A stretch of 64,000 nucleotides of DNA from Anisakis pegreffii. Taxonomy: Eukaryota; Nematoda; Chromadorea; Rhabditida; Anisakidae. Below, piece by piece: positions 1-14,500 of this stretch. The position numbers and the translations under genes are program-made. Location of the stretch: NCBI GenBank assembly GCA_035041965.1, contig JAPYMA010000939.1:62001-126000 (forward strand), written 5' to 3'. Positions within the stretch are counted from its first letter, which is position 1. Every line of letters starts with the position of its first letter. The notes under the pieces are model-generated. The model saw only the letters and a list, made by a program, of their open reading frames with translations. It ran no database searches and was not told where the DNA came from.

Positions 1-1264
1 GTGAAACCAATCAATTTGATGAGAATATCGAGAAACAAAACCGTACAATACAACCAACACAAACGCCATACACCTTCAATAGGAGACGTACAAACAAAAC
101 GTACAGTACAGACCGAATGCTGTGAAATGTGTGAAGACAATGTTATTGCACAAACAACAGAAACACAAAAAAAATTCCAATGAAATTCTCGAATAATTAT
201 TTCAACAAAAAATTTTAGAAAAAGAAAACCAAACAAAAATGGCAACAAAATTTCAATCAAATCAGATTTATCCAATCAGATTAAACAACGACTAGAATTG
301 AAAATTACAAACAAAAATGAACAAACTAATGCATTCATGTACAAGAGAAGCATAAAATGACACGCAATCGACGTCAGAAAAGCATCAGAAGAATAATCGC
401 ATCGAATCACAATAATCAACGATTGATGATCACAAAACGAAATTACATGCATTGCAAAGCGAACTGAATCCTCCACCCCTTTTCAGACCATTTAACTGCG
501 TGAATTTTGTTCAAACATAAGTCTCAATGAATTATTAAATTATGTTAGTAGATTGATGTTCTGATTACGTTGTTATTTGTTGTGAAAACAGTTTTTGAAA
601 CGAAATATTAATCGCAATTATAATTTTGATGAGGAGCGATTATATATTTCATCCAAATGATTCAATCGGATACACACTGAAAATAGCTAATCGCAAGGGT
701 ATTTTTGTAAACTTGCTGAGAATCGATCAGATATAATGAAATGTGTGCTTGTGGTTCACAGATGACGACAGACACCGGTGAAATAAACAAAGAGGAATGT
801 AGAAGATGGGAAAATCCGAGGAAATCTCCGCAGAAAAAGTGAAGAATATCTCATGAGAGAGAGTAGAAATGTGATAGACTGTCAAACCCTCTAAAGATTA
901 CGAATTCAGGGAATTGCTGAAAACTTTCCGACTTCGAAACTGTTTATCGAAATCTCTCACCATCAAAATTTCAGCCCATGGAAGTGGGTTGAAAAATTTA
1001 TTCTGAATAAATCAGTGAATGGGATCAGTAGGTGATAATGCATAAACAGAATCGATCACATTCCACACTTCTCACTGTCATCATTACAACTGTTCAGAAT
1101 CATAATCAGACAGTTCAATTATGGTCCATTTTACACATGTAAATGATGAATATTAATAATTATATGCAGCAATCAGAAACACAGAACAATAACAATAACA
1201 TAACAATAATATTCGACGAATAAATCCTCTGAAATATAGAATATATCATATCTCATTCAAATTA
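1..1264. other. 3' flank of unc-10, no gene seen
   Basis: AT-rich sequence downstream of unc-10. The open frames on both strands are short, have no splice-supported continuation and resemble no protein I know. The part nearest 1265 is probably the unc-10 3' UTR. Confidence 0.5.
997..1002 (-). terminator. Candidate poly(A) signal of unc-10
   Basis: On the minus strand an AATAAA hexamer lies about 265 bases past the unc-10 stop codon. It is the nearest canonical signal I see downstream. The hexamer is common in AT-rich DNA, so the assignment is tentative. Confidence 0.3.
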
Positions 1265-2548
1265 TCACCTCATTTCTACAAGACTAGATTCGCTATCTTT
1301 GCGTATCGGACCAGTACCGGCTAGACTTGAGCTATGGTAGAGTTTATACCAACCAATCAATGGCTCAACGCTCAGTTCGAGATCATCCAATCGGATCTGT
1401 GCAACACCCATGAACGATTTCCGCTCCATTCGACCATAATCTCCCAAAACCGTTATCTGCAACAGTGAGAAACCTTGTCATCGAACTTTCAACTTGAATG
1501 AACCAGTGGAAAAAACCACCATAAAGCAGTATTATTATTTCACTAATTGTAAGTACTGCTCCTACAAGACCTTACCCGCTACCGAAAACTTCAAACAGAA
1601 TCTCAAATGAACTTCTATATGACGAGTTTTCAACGATACAATCATTCAGAGCAGCAAGTGAATCAGGATTCGAAAGTATCGCTAAAAAATGACCCGGCAA
1701 CAAGATATAACCTATGGAATATGAGCCAGTTCAGTAAAATTTGTTGAACGGACGATTCCCCACAAACAATACGATACAAATGCTGATTAGCAATCAAACC
1801 TGAAGCATTTTCTTTCGTGGTGTTTCGGTGAAGACAAGATGTTGTTGAAAGAGTGGTGCAGTTGTTTTACGGACAGCATTCGTTTTCGCTTTCGCGATAC
1901 ACTGCTTACCTTCTATCAAATACACTTTCACGTAAGGAGCTGAAAATCATGAGCAGTGAAAACGTTTACGTTTACATGTAATAACATCAAATTCCATCGG
2001 AAATAAGAATGTAACAATTATGAGATGAAATCTGCAAAGCCAACACATAGATTCAACAATAACCGACCTGGATTAATTTTGACACCGGGTTTTACAACCA
2101 AATTTTTCGCACGAATTATCTCAACATCAATACCCGTTCTGCCCGCAGCAATACCCACTTGAATTTCACCGAGCACCGGACTTGCAAGAACCTGTCGACC
2201 AACAACCTGCAATCAAATCTGAACTCAATTCACAAACGCAATCAATCGTTTCATCGATACGATTCGTTTCAGCTATGAATGATTCGAAACTATTTTAAAA
2301 AAAAACAACCTTAAACGCCTCGCAGCTCTGCTTCTGTATGACAATTTTCTAATATTGCCAATGAGAATAACATAAAATTTTGTCTTAGAGGAGATACAAA
2401 TCTAATTCCAGTACAAATCGCTCTCCAATCTCAAATCTAACAGTAGGAAACTTCAATCGTTTGAATGCAACAGAACTAACTCACTTGACCAGGTCCAAGG
2501 TTATCGACGAATGTTCCGAGTGGTCCTTCCGGCACAATTGGTCCCCAA
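1265..2548 (-). other. unc-10: RIM exons 29-32: C2B domain and C-terminus
   Basis: Exons 2548-2485, 2206-2068, 1939-1800 and 1456-1265 encode FVDNLGPGQ, VVGRQVLASPVLGEIQVG, IIRAKNLVVKPG, APYVKVYLIEG, LGDYGRMERKSFMGVAQIRLDD and IGWYKLY. These align across their length with the C2B domain of mammalian RIM1, including the short tail rich in Ser. The acidic calcium-loop residues are absent, as in other RIM C2B domains. In known RIMs this domain binds PIP2 and liprin-alpha. The stop codon is TGA at 1267-1265. Confidence 0.95.
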
Positions 2549-5500
2549 CTGAAACGTTCACTACAAATGAGAATATTTTATTTCCGAGTTCCAAACTGAC
2601 GACTGAATCACTCTTCAGATCCAAATTCGATTGAATAAACATAATTAACAATGAATAACAACCACCTCAATTGCAATGAAATTTGCTACAAGAACAACAA
2701 AGCGATTAACAGCTGTCCTCATCAAAGTAACTTGTTGTATGCTCAGAAACTTGATCAATATGCGAAAAAGCAAACTATTCCTTCCTTACGTCAGAAATTT
2801 TGAAATATGTGATCTATGAAGGTCCAAAGTGATAAAATCTTTTCCTTTGATAGTGCAGTTGAGTACAATAAGAAATTGTTAAGCACATGTGAAATCATCA
2901 TGAGTTGTGAATATTGGTTTCACACAAGACACTTTCAACCAATGAAAGATCAGTAAAAGAAAAGAAACAGTACAGAGTTCAAGAAAGTGAAATTCAAGTG
3001 AACCAACTTGTCACTATGCGATGAGTCTGTTGACTCTTTTGAGGTTTGCTTCAGGAATGACCCTTGAAAGCGATCCGACGGTATCGCCAAAGCTTCCGGT
3101 ACACCAACTTCTTCAGACCTTGCAAAACCCGTCCTTCTGTGATCTGAATTCAATTAGATGACGGTCTCAACAATCTGAGAAAAAATTCACGGTCTGACAT
3201 CATGGTAGAGGTCAGACATGCCTATAGGAAAGCAATACTCGCGATAACAGTTGCTGGGTGAAATTCAACGAATATAATCAGTAATATCTCAAAAACTACA
3301 AATCAACATATGGGTATCAAATTCGTCCAGTCACAAACATTATCAAACGCAATGCTCTGCGTGTACATTCATGCCGACTCGAATAGTCATCATCATACAA
3401 AAAAGCACGCATATGTCGGAAAATAGAAGTTGAGTTACCCACCCATCGGTGCATTTCGTCCTGGGATTAGCCTCGTCATCAGACTCTTCTTACGGTCCTT
3501 TATGGCCGCCGCGTTAGCTTTTGTCATAAGTGAATCGCTTATGGCACCCTCTTCAGCGTATTCCTCTTCGTTCGCATCGACCGTACCTTGTTGAGACAGA
3601 TGACGCTGTTGCTCCGAATCACCACCGTTCGGCACTCGTCGCTGTGAATGAGCTCGTCTGCAATTGTCAAACAAAATTTAGTTACAGTTTCATTTTATCA
3701 ACATATTCTATCATGCATTCACTTCTGAATACCAGATATATAATTTTCTTCAATTGCTCGATATCGCCTTGTTAAGGACAGATATTCAGCGAGTGTATGC
3801 TTATCCAACTCAGACAATCCAAAGGGTGTATCGCTCGGATTTCCAAAAGTATCCCAGTGGAGCATTGTTGTACTCTTAACTCTAGCAATCTCATTTAGCG
3901 AATCACAAATGACGAATGATTACTTATTCTATTAGTTATTTCACTTCACTATAACAATAACACAGCAAACACTTACTAAATCAACGGGTTTTAAAAACAA
4001 TATTGCATCACGACTATTTCTGCTGAAATTTTTGTCAGATGATCTATTGAGATCGATCGAAATCCTTTAAAATTGAAGCGAATAACCTTGATGAGGCACT
4101 TTGCGCTGACTGAATACTCAATGTTTCCGAGCCGTCACTACCATAGCCAGGCTGGGGTTGTTGCTCATGTTGCAACGCCTCCAGCCGCAGTCTACCGTTC
4201 GGTGATCTTGGATCATGACCGCCGCCACCACCGTATCGTTGCGGTGGTAAATTCAAACCTGCAATCCTCCCATTCAACCAATAACTTCTACCAATTTAAC
4301 CGAGCCGAAATAAGGTTGCACACACAAAGTTCATTACTAAAATGCATGAAATCAGAAATCTCGTGAATCAGTAGGATATTTTTTGATACAGGCGATTTCC
4401 TTCCACACTAATCTATCGTTCCTGAACGCTTCTGATAGCACGAATTGAAATAGTTTCATACTGAAGAGCTTTTCAAAGTAAGAACCGTTCAAGCGATGAT
4501 ATATAATACTGAAGAAAATCTCATTCGGTAATCCAACAGATGTTAAAGCACAGTGTACTTTTACATGTTTTTATCCTATTCTAAATGATATCCTATATTG
4601 GAACTTTCATTGAATTTTGTATTCTTTTTGAGAAAGAAATTCAGCACCACCTTGAGGGGGAGCAACCATAATCGGTCCAGATTCATCCTCTTCACCCGTC
4701 CACGGTGCTGATGGCAAATTACGTCCATACGCTCGAGATGAAGACATTTCGGCATCGGTCACTATAACGAACGCGAAATAATGGGAACAAACCGGAAGAA
4801 ATTACCAGCGATATCCGCTGATCAAACCAAATGCGCGGTTCTGTTCCCCTTTGAATCAATTCATGGAAAAATCTCTCTCCACAAGAATACAATCCGGGGT
4901 AAACATAGTAAAAAGGATGATTCTGTGAGGGAGAACGAGAAGCAGATACTAATATGCTCAAATAAGACAATAAACTTGAAAAATAATGGCTGGATAATGT
5001 TCTGTTTCTTATCTAAAAGTCGGAATTCTGAAGTCAACATCAAAACACTAAAACTGCTCAGAAGACCGCATATAAGATCAAAACGATAAAGAACAACGGG
5101 TAGACATATTGGGAAAGGAAAAACGTCCAAATGAGGAAATTTAAGAATCAGTCAAGAGTGGATAAGTGAGAGTAATGACAAGGAGTGAATAACGATGAAT
5201 ATCATAAAAATGAGACGCGGTCATGCATGAATGAATCAACACATTTCAACGAGAAATTCAGTAATGAATGGGATGATTTCGAGAAAAATACAATGAAATT
5301 CGGAGGAAAAAACTCCTATTGCTTTTCCACGTAAAACCACTACAAACCTCTTCTCAACGCTCTTGGTGTACCTCGGAGTGGATAATAGGCTGAGGCTGAA
5401 AGTTCCGATAAGGTGAAAAACGAATGGTCGATAGCCCTTTTATCCAATCAACATAGAAATATATTGCGTGATCATGAAAATCCAACAAGAGAAATGGGGA

Positions 5501-8500
5501 TTAGAGACTAGAGCGATGACTGACAATGAGCTAGGGTAACAACACTCACTGGGTCGCATAGCAGTGGCTGATTTTGGACGTCGTTCGCGATGTTGATAAC
5601 GAATCGGTAGTGGACCATTGTAACCGTGATCGGACAAGTAACCCGATGGACTGTTCACAGTCCAGTCCTCCTCAACACGAACACCTCCACGATCATAGGT
5701 CCTTGATCGCCGCATACCGGCCACTGGTTGCATCAGTTGCTAAATTCTCCTCATTTGCTATCGATGACTTTGCAGTTCGTTTATTGTGACGGTTAATCTT
5801 GCTACTCGTAATCCTTTACAGATTGCTTGGTCGTTCACATTCATTAATCAATTTTTATTTCTCATTGAATGCTTTAATCCCGAACACATCGCCGAATCCA
5901 TGAAGGCGTGAAGGCTTGCGATCGAGCACTTATATTCATCACAAGGACAGTTCAGTCATATTTTATCTTTACATGATGTATTACATAAGTTAGATCAGGC
6001 ATATCGAAGACATATCAGTGATCAAAGAAACTTCAGTCAACCTGTCTCGGTCCAGGCACCGGGCATCCATATCCACCGTAATCTATTGAATTTGGCGCTG
6101 CATCTGGAAACAAATCAATTCACAACACTCATCGTCAGTTCTTTTGACTGGATGCATCAAATGAGATCTGACTGCGTCAAATGATCAAGCATCAATGTTC
6201 ACGTTTGAGTCTTCCTTAACAAATTGTTGAATAATTTCCGAATGAAACAAACCGAGTGTATTCTGATAGTAGTTGGACGGATAATGGCTCAGTTCACTTC
6301 TTGGTCGATTCACTTGCTGTTGTTGCTGTTGCTGCTGCTGTTGATGGTAGACGTTCAAACGGCGATGTCGTAATCTCTGGAAAAACGGCGATCCCAAATT
6401 ATTTTAGCTATCAAAAACGTCAAAGTCTTCTGGCTAAGCAACAACCAGCCATGTGGGTGAACAAAGTCAGTCTTTCGATTCACCGGATCCCAATTAATAT
6501 TTTACAATTTTAACGACTCTAAAGTACTCTTGAAGTATTCCAGAACCAAATGAGAATATTCGTAAACGTACGGCTCGTAACGGATTCTCCTCGTCCATAT
6601 CGACAAGCGTATAGAAGAAAGGTTCATCATCAAGTTGTGCAACTGAGAAATCAATCAGTGTCTCACCAAGAAAAGCATTCGCTTCAATCTTATCGTAGTC
6701 CCATACAGTAACCTAAATATACTCAAAATAACACTTCCATACTAATAGAAGTGCTGCTATAACAACGTTCCATACAACAGCAACAAGGAGATGAAGTTAC
6801 CAGATTTTAACCAACTTCCCTTATCTTCCAAAATCCACTGAATTTAACGAGCTATTCGTTCAATTAGCTCAGATTGAAGAGACTTCAAAACATCACTCAA
6901 TTCAGTGTTAACTCTCAGAACAATCATGTTGTATTGAGACATTCAGCCGATTGCGATGATTTTGGGAACTTTAAACCACACCAATGATTCTTTACTGCCA
7001 TCAGAATTTCTTTCCTTTTAAAATTCAGTTAAAAACTGAACAGTTTTCAGAGATTATCTCGTTGCAGTTCAACAGATCGGAATCAAAATGACTGCCACCA
7101 ACCTCAAGAACACGTTCCATGAGCATCGGTTCGGTGAGACCATGATAATAGAACGGCTCATTCCAAATTGGTTTACATGTTTCTGCGAGGACCGCTGACT
7201 GCCGTCTGCTTTTTTCGCTGAAACCAAAATAGATTTGCCAACAAACTAAACATTTTCATGCATCGCTCTTATCCCTCTCAACAAAGCATACTTCAATCAC
7301 TCATCCGAATTTCACTTATAAATGAAGAAAATCCACATGGCATCATCGAATGCCATGTGATGACAGTCACAACTTGATATCGACGAAATACAGACAAGAA
7401 AAAGATAGCCTCTGGTAGCATAGAGCCGTGCTAAGAAGTTAGCACGATTGAAAAGTATCCGTAAATTCTATGACTTAATCATATTGCAATCTACATAGGA
7501 TATTGTGACATATTGCATGAATATTAGGAATGTGTTGACACCAACTAATTTCTGCTACTAAAAAATGAATGCTGCAAAAAAGTGATCAACAGATGCGAAC
7601 AATATCGCTAAGGTCACACCTTCGATCGGGAAGGAGAAACAATTTCACATAGGGATTACGAGACATTCCATCGGGTCGTGGCGGAAGATCAATCGCTCTA
7701 TGAACTGTAACAACCAACTGACGGTCGGGCACTGAGTAGTAAAGTGAAATCTGTAATCGGAGTTTTATCAGAGCACAATTTTATCGCTCACCACAAACAC
7801 GAATCAGATCAACTCAAATGATCAGTAATCAAATCAAGCAATAATCAAACAATCAATATCCGAAACCATTCGAAAAATTCTTTCGATGGCGATCCGAAAT
7901 GAATTTCTTAATAAAAGTCTTCATATTTCACATCACTTTCATCAGAACTTTTCCTATAATTCGATAACTCACCTCAATTCTTCCAAAAATCTGTCCTTTC
8001 GCGAACGACCCACCACCGTACATTTGTTCTGATGGCGCAATTTTTTGGGCTCCTGCAAACAGAAATTCATAATTTGCACGTTAAAAGCAACTGGAGAAAT
8101 CCAAAACTACTGAACTATGCAAATGAATAGCATAAAGCACTTGAAATAAATTTTCTTTTTGAAAAACCATCGAAGGAATTTTTTTTTACCGTATCAGAAC
8201 GTGTTGAAACATTCCAAGCAAAGGGAACTTTAGTACCTATTGCTAAAACACTGGAATCAATGTATTTAGCTTCGTAAGAAATGGGTAAGTGGACTACTGT
8301 TAATCCAGATAAACTGAATAATATTTGTGAAGAACCAAATTGGTAAAAAGCAGAAGTATATAGTTCACGAGAACGAACCCATAGTAGAATAAACAGGCAT
8401 TGAGGATTTATGCACAGGACTTGCGTTGATTGGGATGGTGTGAAAGAATTGTCGCATTTGCGGTGAAATTGTAACGGATTGAGAATGCGATAACATTGTT

Positions 8501-11500
8501 GGTTCGGGGGGTGGCGGGGCACTTAATAAATATTCATTCAAATCCACACCTGAAATTCACTCAAAACTGATTGGAGATAGAGCAGATCTTGAAGTGATCA
8601 TTTGAATAGATATCACACATAGATTCCCCAATAAATCATTTTGAAACAATTATAGTCAAGTTTTTGGTGCGATTTCTAAATGGTAATAGAATCCACGGTG
8701 ACCTCTACTGCCATTTCAGCGTGGGACTTTTATTTGTTATTGAAGGCGATAAACGAATGACCAAAAGATGAACAAACGAAATATGAGTGAAAATTTAAAA
8801 AAAAAGATTAATGAACAGCTGAGGTGAATTTACGAACCTTGAGCTAAGGTTGACGGATTGGGAAGCACTCTTTGAACGTTCAAGAAATCGTCACCACCAG
8901 GAATACTGGAAATCGAACTGACATTATTATTTCCGAAAAATTTGGAATCCATGAGCATGAAATTAAAATACTTCTGTACTGCTGCATTGTATGAGAACTA
9001 TACTGTATTTAATCATACAATCAATGTTGATCAGGGTCAAGTTCAAATGATTTCAAAGGATTCCGATCGATAAAATAGAAAGAAATCGATTGACCTTGCC
9101 GAACGAGAGACAATTAGCTCAACTTGATTATCGTTCTTCGATGAGCTTATGATCTCATAAACTTGATCGAATGTTGCGTTTTGCAGTTGATGTCCATTCC
9201 ACTCCAACACTTCATCACCTCAAATTGCATACCATAAATATAGAACCCCATGAATCGCCGCTCTCTCGTCACTAATGCAATACATCACGTGCTAGTTATC
9301 ACTTCATTATCTCCTTCATCGAGTCTCATCAAAAATTCTGAACAAAAAAATGAACAATATCGCGTTTCTAACCAGCTCGTAACCGTCCAACGGTATCTGC
9401 GACAGAGCCACTTTTAACTCGTGTTATGAATGCACCGAGTCGACCTGTATCAGAACGTCGTCCTCCGACAACCTTCAAACATTTGCCTTCTTGTTGAATA
9501 TTTACTAATATAGATTTCCGCTAGTGACATTGAAACGTTAAACTTTCAATTTTTTTCTTCATTCACAAACTATTTTCATATAAATCGCCAGCTCGCCAAT
9601 ACGTGACTGTTACAATAGACAACTGACATTGATGAACAAGCAGAATAAAGCGACAGAACTTTTTAGATCATTCCAGTGCAATGATCATACTGTTAATGAG
9701 AATGACCATAATCGAACAATTGCTACTCAGAACTAACTCAAGATACAGTGATTTCATTCAAGGCTATTTCAGTACGTAGGACAAAATTTCTTGATGAATT
9801 CTCTAATTTGATGAAGTAAAAGCGAATGTACATTTCTTTTAATCGCCTTGTTTCAAAGAAACGGAGCCATATCCATCCAAAATGTAAGTTCAAAAATTCA
9901 TGCCGTCTTCTGGATCTGATAGAGAAGCAATTGAAAGCTCACCTTCAGCCCTAAATCTCCACCATGAGGTCCATCGGTTTTATGCAAAATCATATGACCA
10001 ATTAATCTCCTCTGATCTGCAGATGGTTGCCACGTAACCGGATGCTGCAATAAGGATTTCCAGGAAAACATCTGAATTGACTCATTAGTTGAATTCATTT
10101 CCTTATCGAAATAACAAGCTAAACAAATGCGGACGAAACATTTGCTCAACAAAATATTCTGCTCGTGTTCGATGATAAATGAAATATTCGGACAAATAAT
10201 GAATGAAAGAATTTCCATTTCTCATCGTTGCGATACTTCGATATCTCATACTTCTCTAAATTTAACCATACACCTTCCATAAAATATAGCAATAAATTTC
10301 TCCATCCCATTATTTTTAAGAACTATTCCTCCACGTCGAGGAAGAAAGCAACAGACAGCGCAATAGGCATTTTCTGGGATACGAACCGATAAATAAGTGC
10401 GAATTTTCGCAGCAAGCATATCACCAGGTATAACAGAGGATTGCTGCTGTGGTACGTTCAGCACCTCAGTGCTTCTCTGGAATCGTCGAATTGAATCCGT
10501 TCCGCTGCCGACTAGACCTGAATCAAGTCACCACACGTGATTAATCGCTTAATGTCGATAATTCAGCTAATCACCCTAATGCAATCACCAAATGAATTCA
10601 CTAAACTCCACTAAATGTTCACCCATGCGATACAAACAAGTAACGAGAGTGTTTACGCAAAACTTTCAGAGTACGACAAATAAATCGTCGACGTATGCAG
10701 GTAAATTAAATGTTGAAGACTAAAGACATCTTCACAAGCTAACACTATCTTCTTCGTCCAGTTTTCAAACGAAATGGAGTGGCCGTTCAAGGTGTGAGAG
10801 GCATGAAGCTAGTCGGATATGGCAGTTAGGACACATCAAAAAATGTCTTAGTCGATTTTACTATAGATCAATCGTAATTAATCAGGCGAACGTACACTCA
10901 AGCACACAGAACTGCTCCTATCTTACATAGTCGTCTTTGTTAACATTGCTTAGATAAACATGAGCGAATTCAGAGTGATGACAGCAGGAGAAATTTTCAT
11001 TCATTTGGTACTACTCTCGATGCTTGATTAGTTAAATTCACCAATTAGAAAGAATTCAGTTGAACGTTCGTTCAGTTGCCGAATGCAAATCGCACGTTGT
11101 TTCAGCAATTCTTACTCTGTTGAATCATTAACACTAAAAGCTTCACAAGTTTGCGAAGTGAAACAAAATCGAATCGGTCGAATGAATCTGATGTTATCCT
11201 CCATAATCATAGCATCTGCTGTGCAGTAATACTACATGAGAATGGAAAGCAACCACCAGTTTTATGTCCGTTTGAGGTGGTTTGTGTTGAAAAACTCTAA
11301 GCAACGTGCATGAGAGCAAATGCATTTATCTGTCGCTGATCGAGCGACATGACAACATCGATCAATACGTATTTTTGTTTCGGAGGACACACGCAAATCC
11401 GATGGAATGCTTTTCATTGCGACATTATTTTGAGCGTGAACTAATCTGATTCGAGTTCAAACGATGCATATGGAATAAAGGTTTCGAAAAACAATTAAAT

Positions 11501-14500
11501 ACCGAATAACATTCAATGGAAGCAACCTTTTCTGCCGTTGCGCAGTTTCGTAGACCCGTATATATAGCGCAATATATCTGAAAGTATGTTGATCGAGATA
11601 TTCAACCAAACCCATCCAAATAATTTTCGGAATCATGCATAAAAACTCATCATAAGCCTTCCTCTTTACTTTATACACAATCGAAAACTGCTACTCATAT
11701 GAGCCTTATGATTTACGATCACATTTCAATATGGCAAATAACTCAGACTATCAGAATGCGGAAGAATACTTCCAGAAGAATATTATCACTTGAAAGAGAT
11801 GAGCAACAAATTATTCATGAGATTGCAGGGCATGAAAGTGAACTCTCAACACCAATCAATCTTCTCCATCAAAGAAAAAATAAAGATTTTTGGAACAAAC
11901 CCTTCTCTGAGCTTATTCCAACATCGGCTCTTGGAACCAACTCCTCACCGCTATGGCCATCTGAAGTCGATGGCATCTCGTCTTCAGACGATGACATTGA
12001 ACGGTGTTGCCTAAATTTTCATTTCATTACTCAAACCAATTGACTAACCGTTTCATTCAAAACACTCCATCAAATTCTCTATAACAACGAATCAAATACA
12101 TTATCTCAATTGTTGCAGATCCGCAATATTACTTGATTAAATGGAACATTGCTATCTAAAAAGTCGAAAACGTTTCCCTACGGACTGCACAATTGGAACA
12201 ATCACAAATTCGAAACATTTCATATAATGGAAGAATGACAGAAATGATTTATGATAAACATTCCAAATCAATCGCACCTCAGAAGACATTTGAAAAGATT
12301 TTAACATTCCCAACCCAACCTCCACAACAAAAGTAATTTATGGGCAAACGAAGAACATCTTCGAATGAACAGCAATCTCAAACTCTCAAATTAATGACAA
12401 GAACTCATCTAACTCGAAATTTTCGTAGAGTTGATATAAACACTGATAAAATCTAAAGCGAATCACACCAACCACTGTAAAGGCAACATGTTCGAAACTG
12501 CTCACAAGTTGACTTAAATCGGATGTTCTAACTTAAACTATACGGATATTGACAAGTTAAACAACAAAAAAGAACCAGCTGGAATGTTCGAATGACTGCA
12601 TGAAATGGAATGCTAACAAGCAGCAAGAGAGCATCGTCGTCATACGACACAGCGCTAACGATTGCCATAAAATGACGACGACTCATTTTAATGGATAGAA
12701 CTAATCGAGTAATACCGAATTCAATAATGTACATCCCTCAAGCATGAACATGAACACATGCACACACATTGTGGATAGCGTGTGCCATATAAGTATAAGG
12801 GTATTTGATCGTTAAACTTTGCAATGAGACAGAATTTTTCATCTGATCCAACAACTTGCATGCAATAGAGAGATTAACAACAAAAAAACAAAAATGTTCA
12901 CTTCAGACAAACATTGATAGAAGAATATTTTTCGATTACATTCACAACAAATTTGATATTATACAGAGCAAAAACACAGTGCTCGTTCAATTCATATCTG
13001 TGATACGTGCAGAGTTCTAACGAATCGCTCTGATAAGCAAATCTCACAATGGAAGTTGGGAAAGATATCAACTTGAAAATCATCTTACAACGGAAGGTTA
13101 AGGAAAATCATCTTCTTAGCTATACAAATCATAAAATTCCAGCTATTGGAATAAACTTTCTCTGCAATTGATGAAAGCAATAGTTGAATGGTGAGGTTTT
13201 TACCTCGCTAATCTCGACTTTTTCAAGCGATTCGTATGCATAGTACTTGCAGGTAACGTCGTAGACGGAGGCACAGCATGAACACGCTCCTAAAACAAAT
13301 TAGTTCAATTATAAGCCAAGAGAGCGGGATTGTGTTTTATTTTCACTTCATCGCTAGCGAATGATTTTTTGAATTCATTATCAGGTTCTAAAAATTTGAT
13401 AATGCTTTCACAACTATAAATCTCATTGATTTGAGAGGATCACTGTTGATACCTCAAATCGTCTTTGATCAGATTCACGAATGGAACGAGAACGTCGCAG
13501 TTCACCAGACCTTGATGAGGACCTGACGGCTGTCGACGAACGAGCACCTCTGAACACAAACATTCATTAAATTCATTATCCATCTAAAATCAGATTCGTC
13601 AACTTCACTGAAAGTTTTCAAATGATTCCGACAAAATCGACTCTGGACTGTCAAATTTCAACGACTTTCAAATCATTCTTCAATTGACCGCTGAACAATC
13701 TGTATCTACGGAATGAATTGTACCTATCGTGGCGATCCGCCCGTTCGGCCGAAGTATTTCGCCTTCTATCCATGCGATCTTCATAGTCTCGATCCGAATA
13801 TCTGAATCCACATCACACAATAACAATGCAACTTCTCATCTAACGAACACTTCGCGCGTTCTGAGTGAATGCCAGTGCCCATCGCTATCAAAAAAGAGTG
13901 AATGGGAGATGTGCGATTTACATAAAAGACTTGCCTATCATCGATATCCTCCCTTCGACTCATCGACGATCGTGGTGATGGCTCACGATAACGATCATCT
14001 CGCCTTTCCTCATCCGGGTACCTAAAGCAGATAAAGTTTCGATTAATTGAATGCATTCATTTCATTAATTTAATGCGGCGATATACATCTCGTCACTATT
14101 CAAATCACATTATAATTGTCAACATTCAATTTGTTTTCCTAAACGAATAAGGAAGAGTATTGGTTCACGAATTAACTAGCGATCGCACACAAAAACATTT
14201 CATTCAATCGTCATTACTTAAAGCAACCCACGAGCAATGTTCACAAACTACTCAAAATGTTGACAAAAACAAAATCGTTCCATGAAAGCAGCTGAAAATT
14301 TCGATAGATAATTTTAATAAAATGTGAAAGAGTTGCATCTTGTTCAACCTTCGTGTATCACGATCCCTTGTGTCAAACGACGACGAAGCAGCATCGCTTC
14401 GATAACGTCGTTCGTCCAGATTCTTCGATGCCGATGATGCGCTCATTCGACGACGGTCGTCTTCCGGCGGTGGAATTCTGTCAGCATCGCCAAGACGATC

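Noticed and set aside
10246..10464. Extension of RIM exon 10 into a 72-codon frame with a Cys-rich stretch
   Set aside because: It does not lead to a donor in the phase the PDZ exon requires, and it has no counterpart in RIM proteins.
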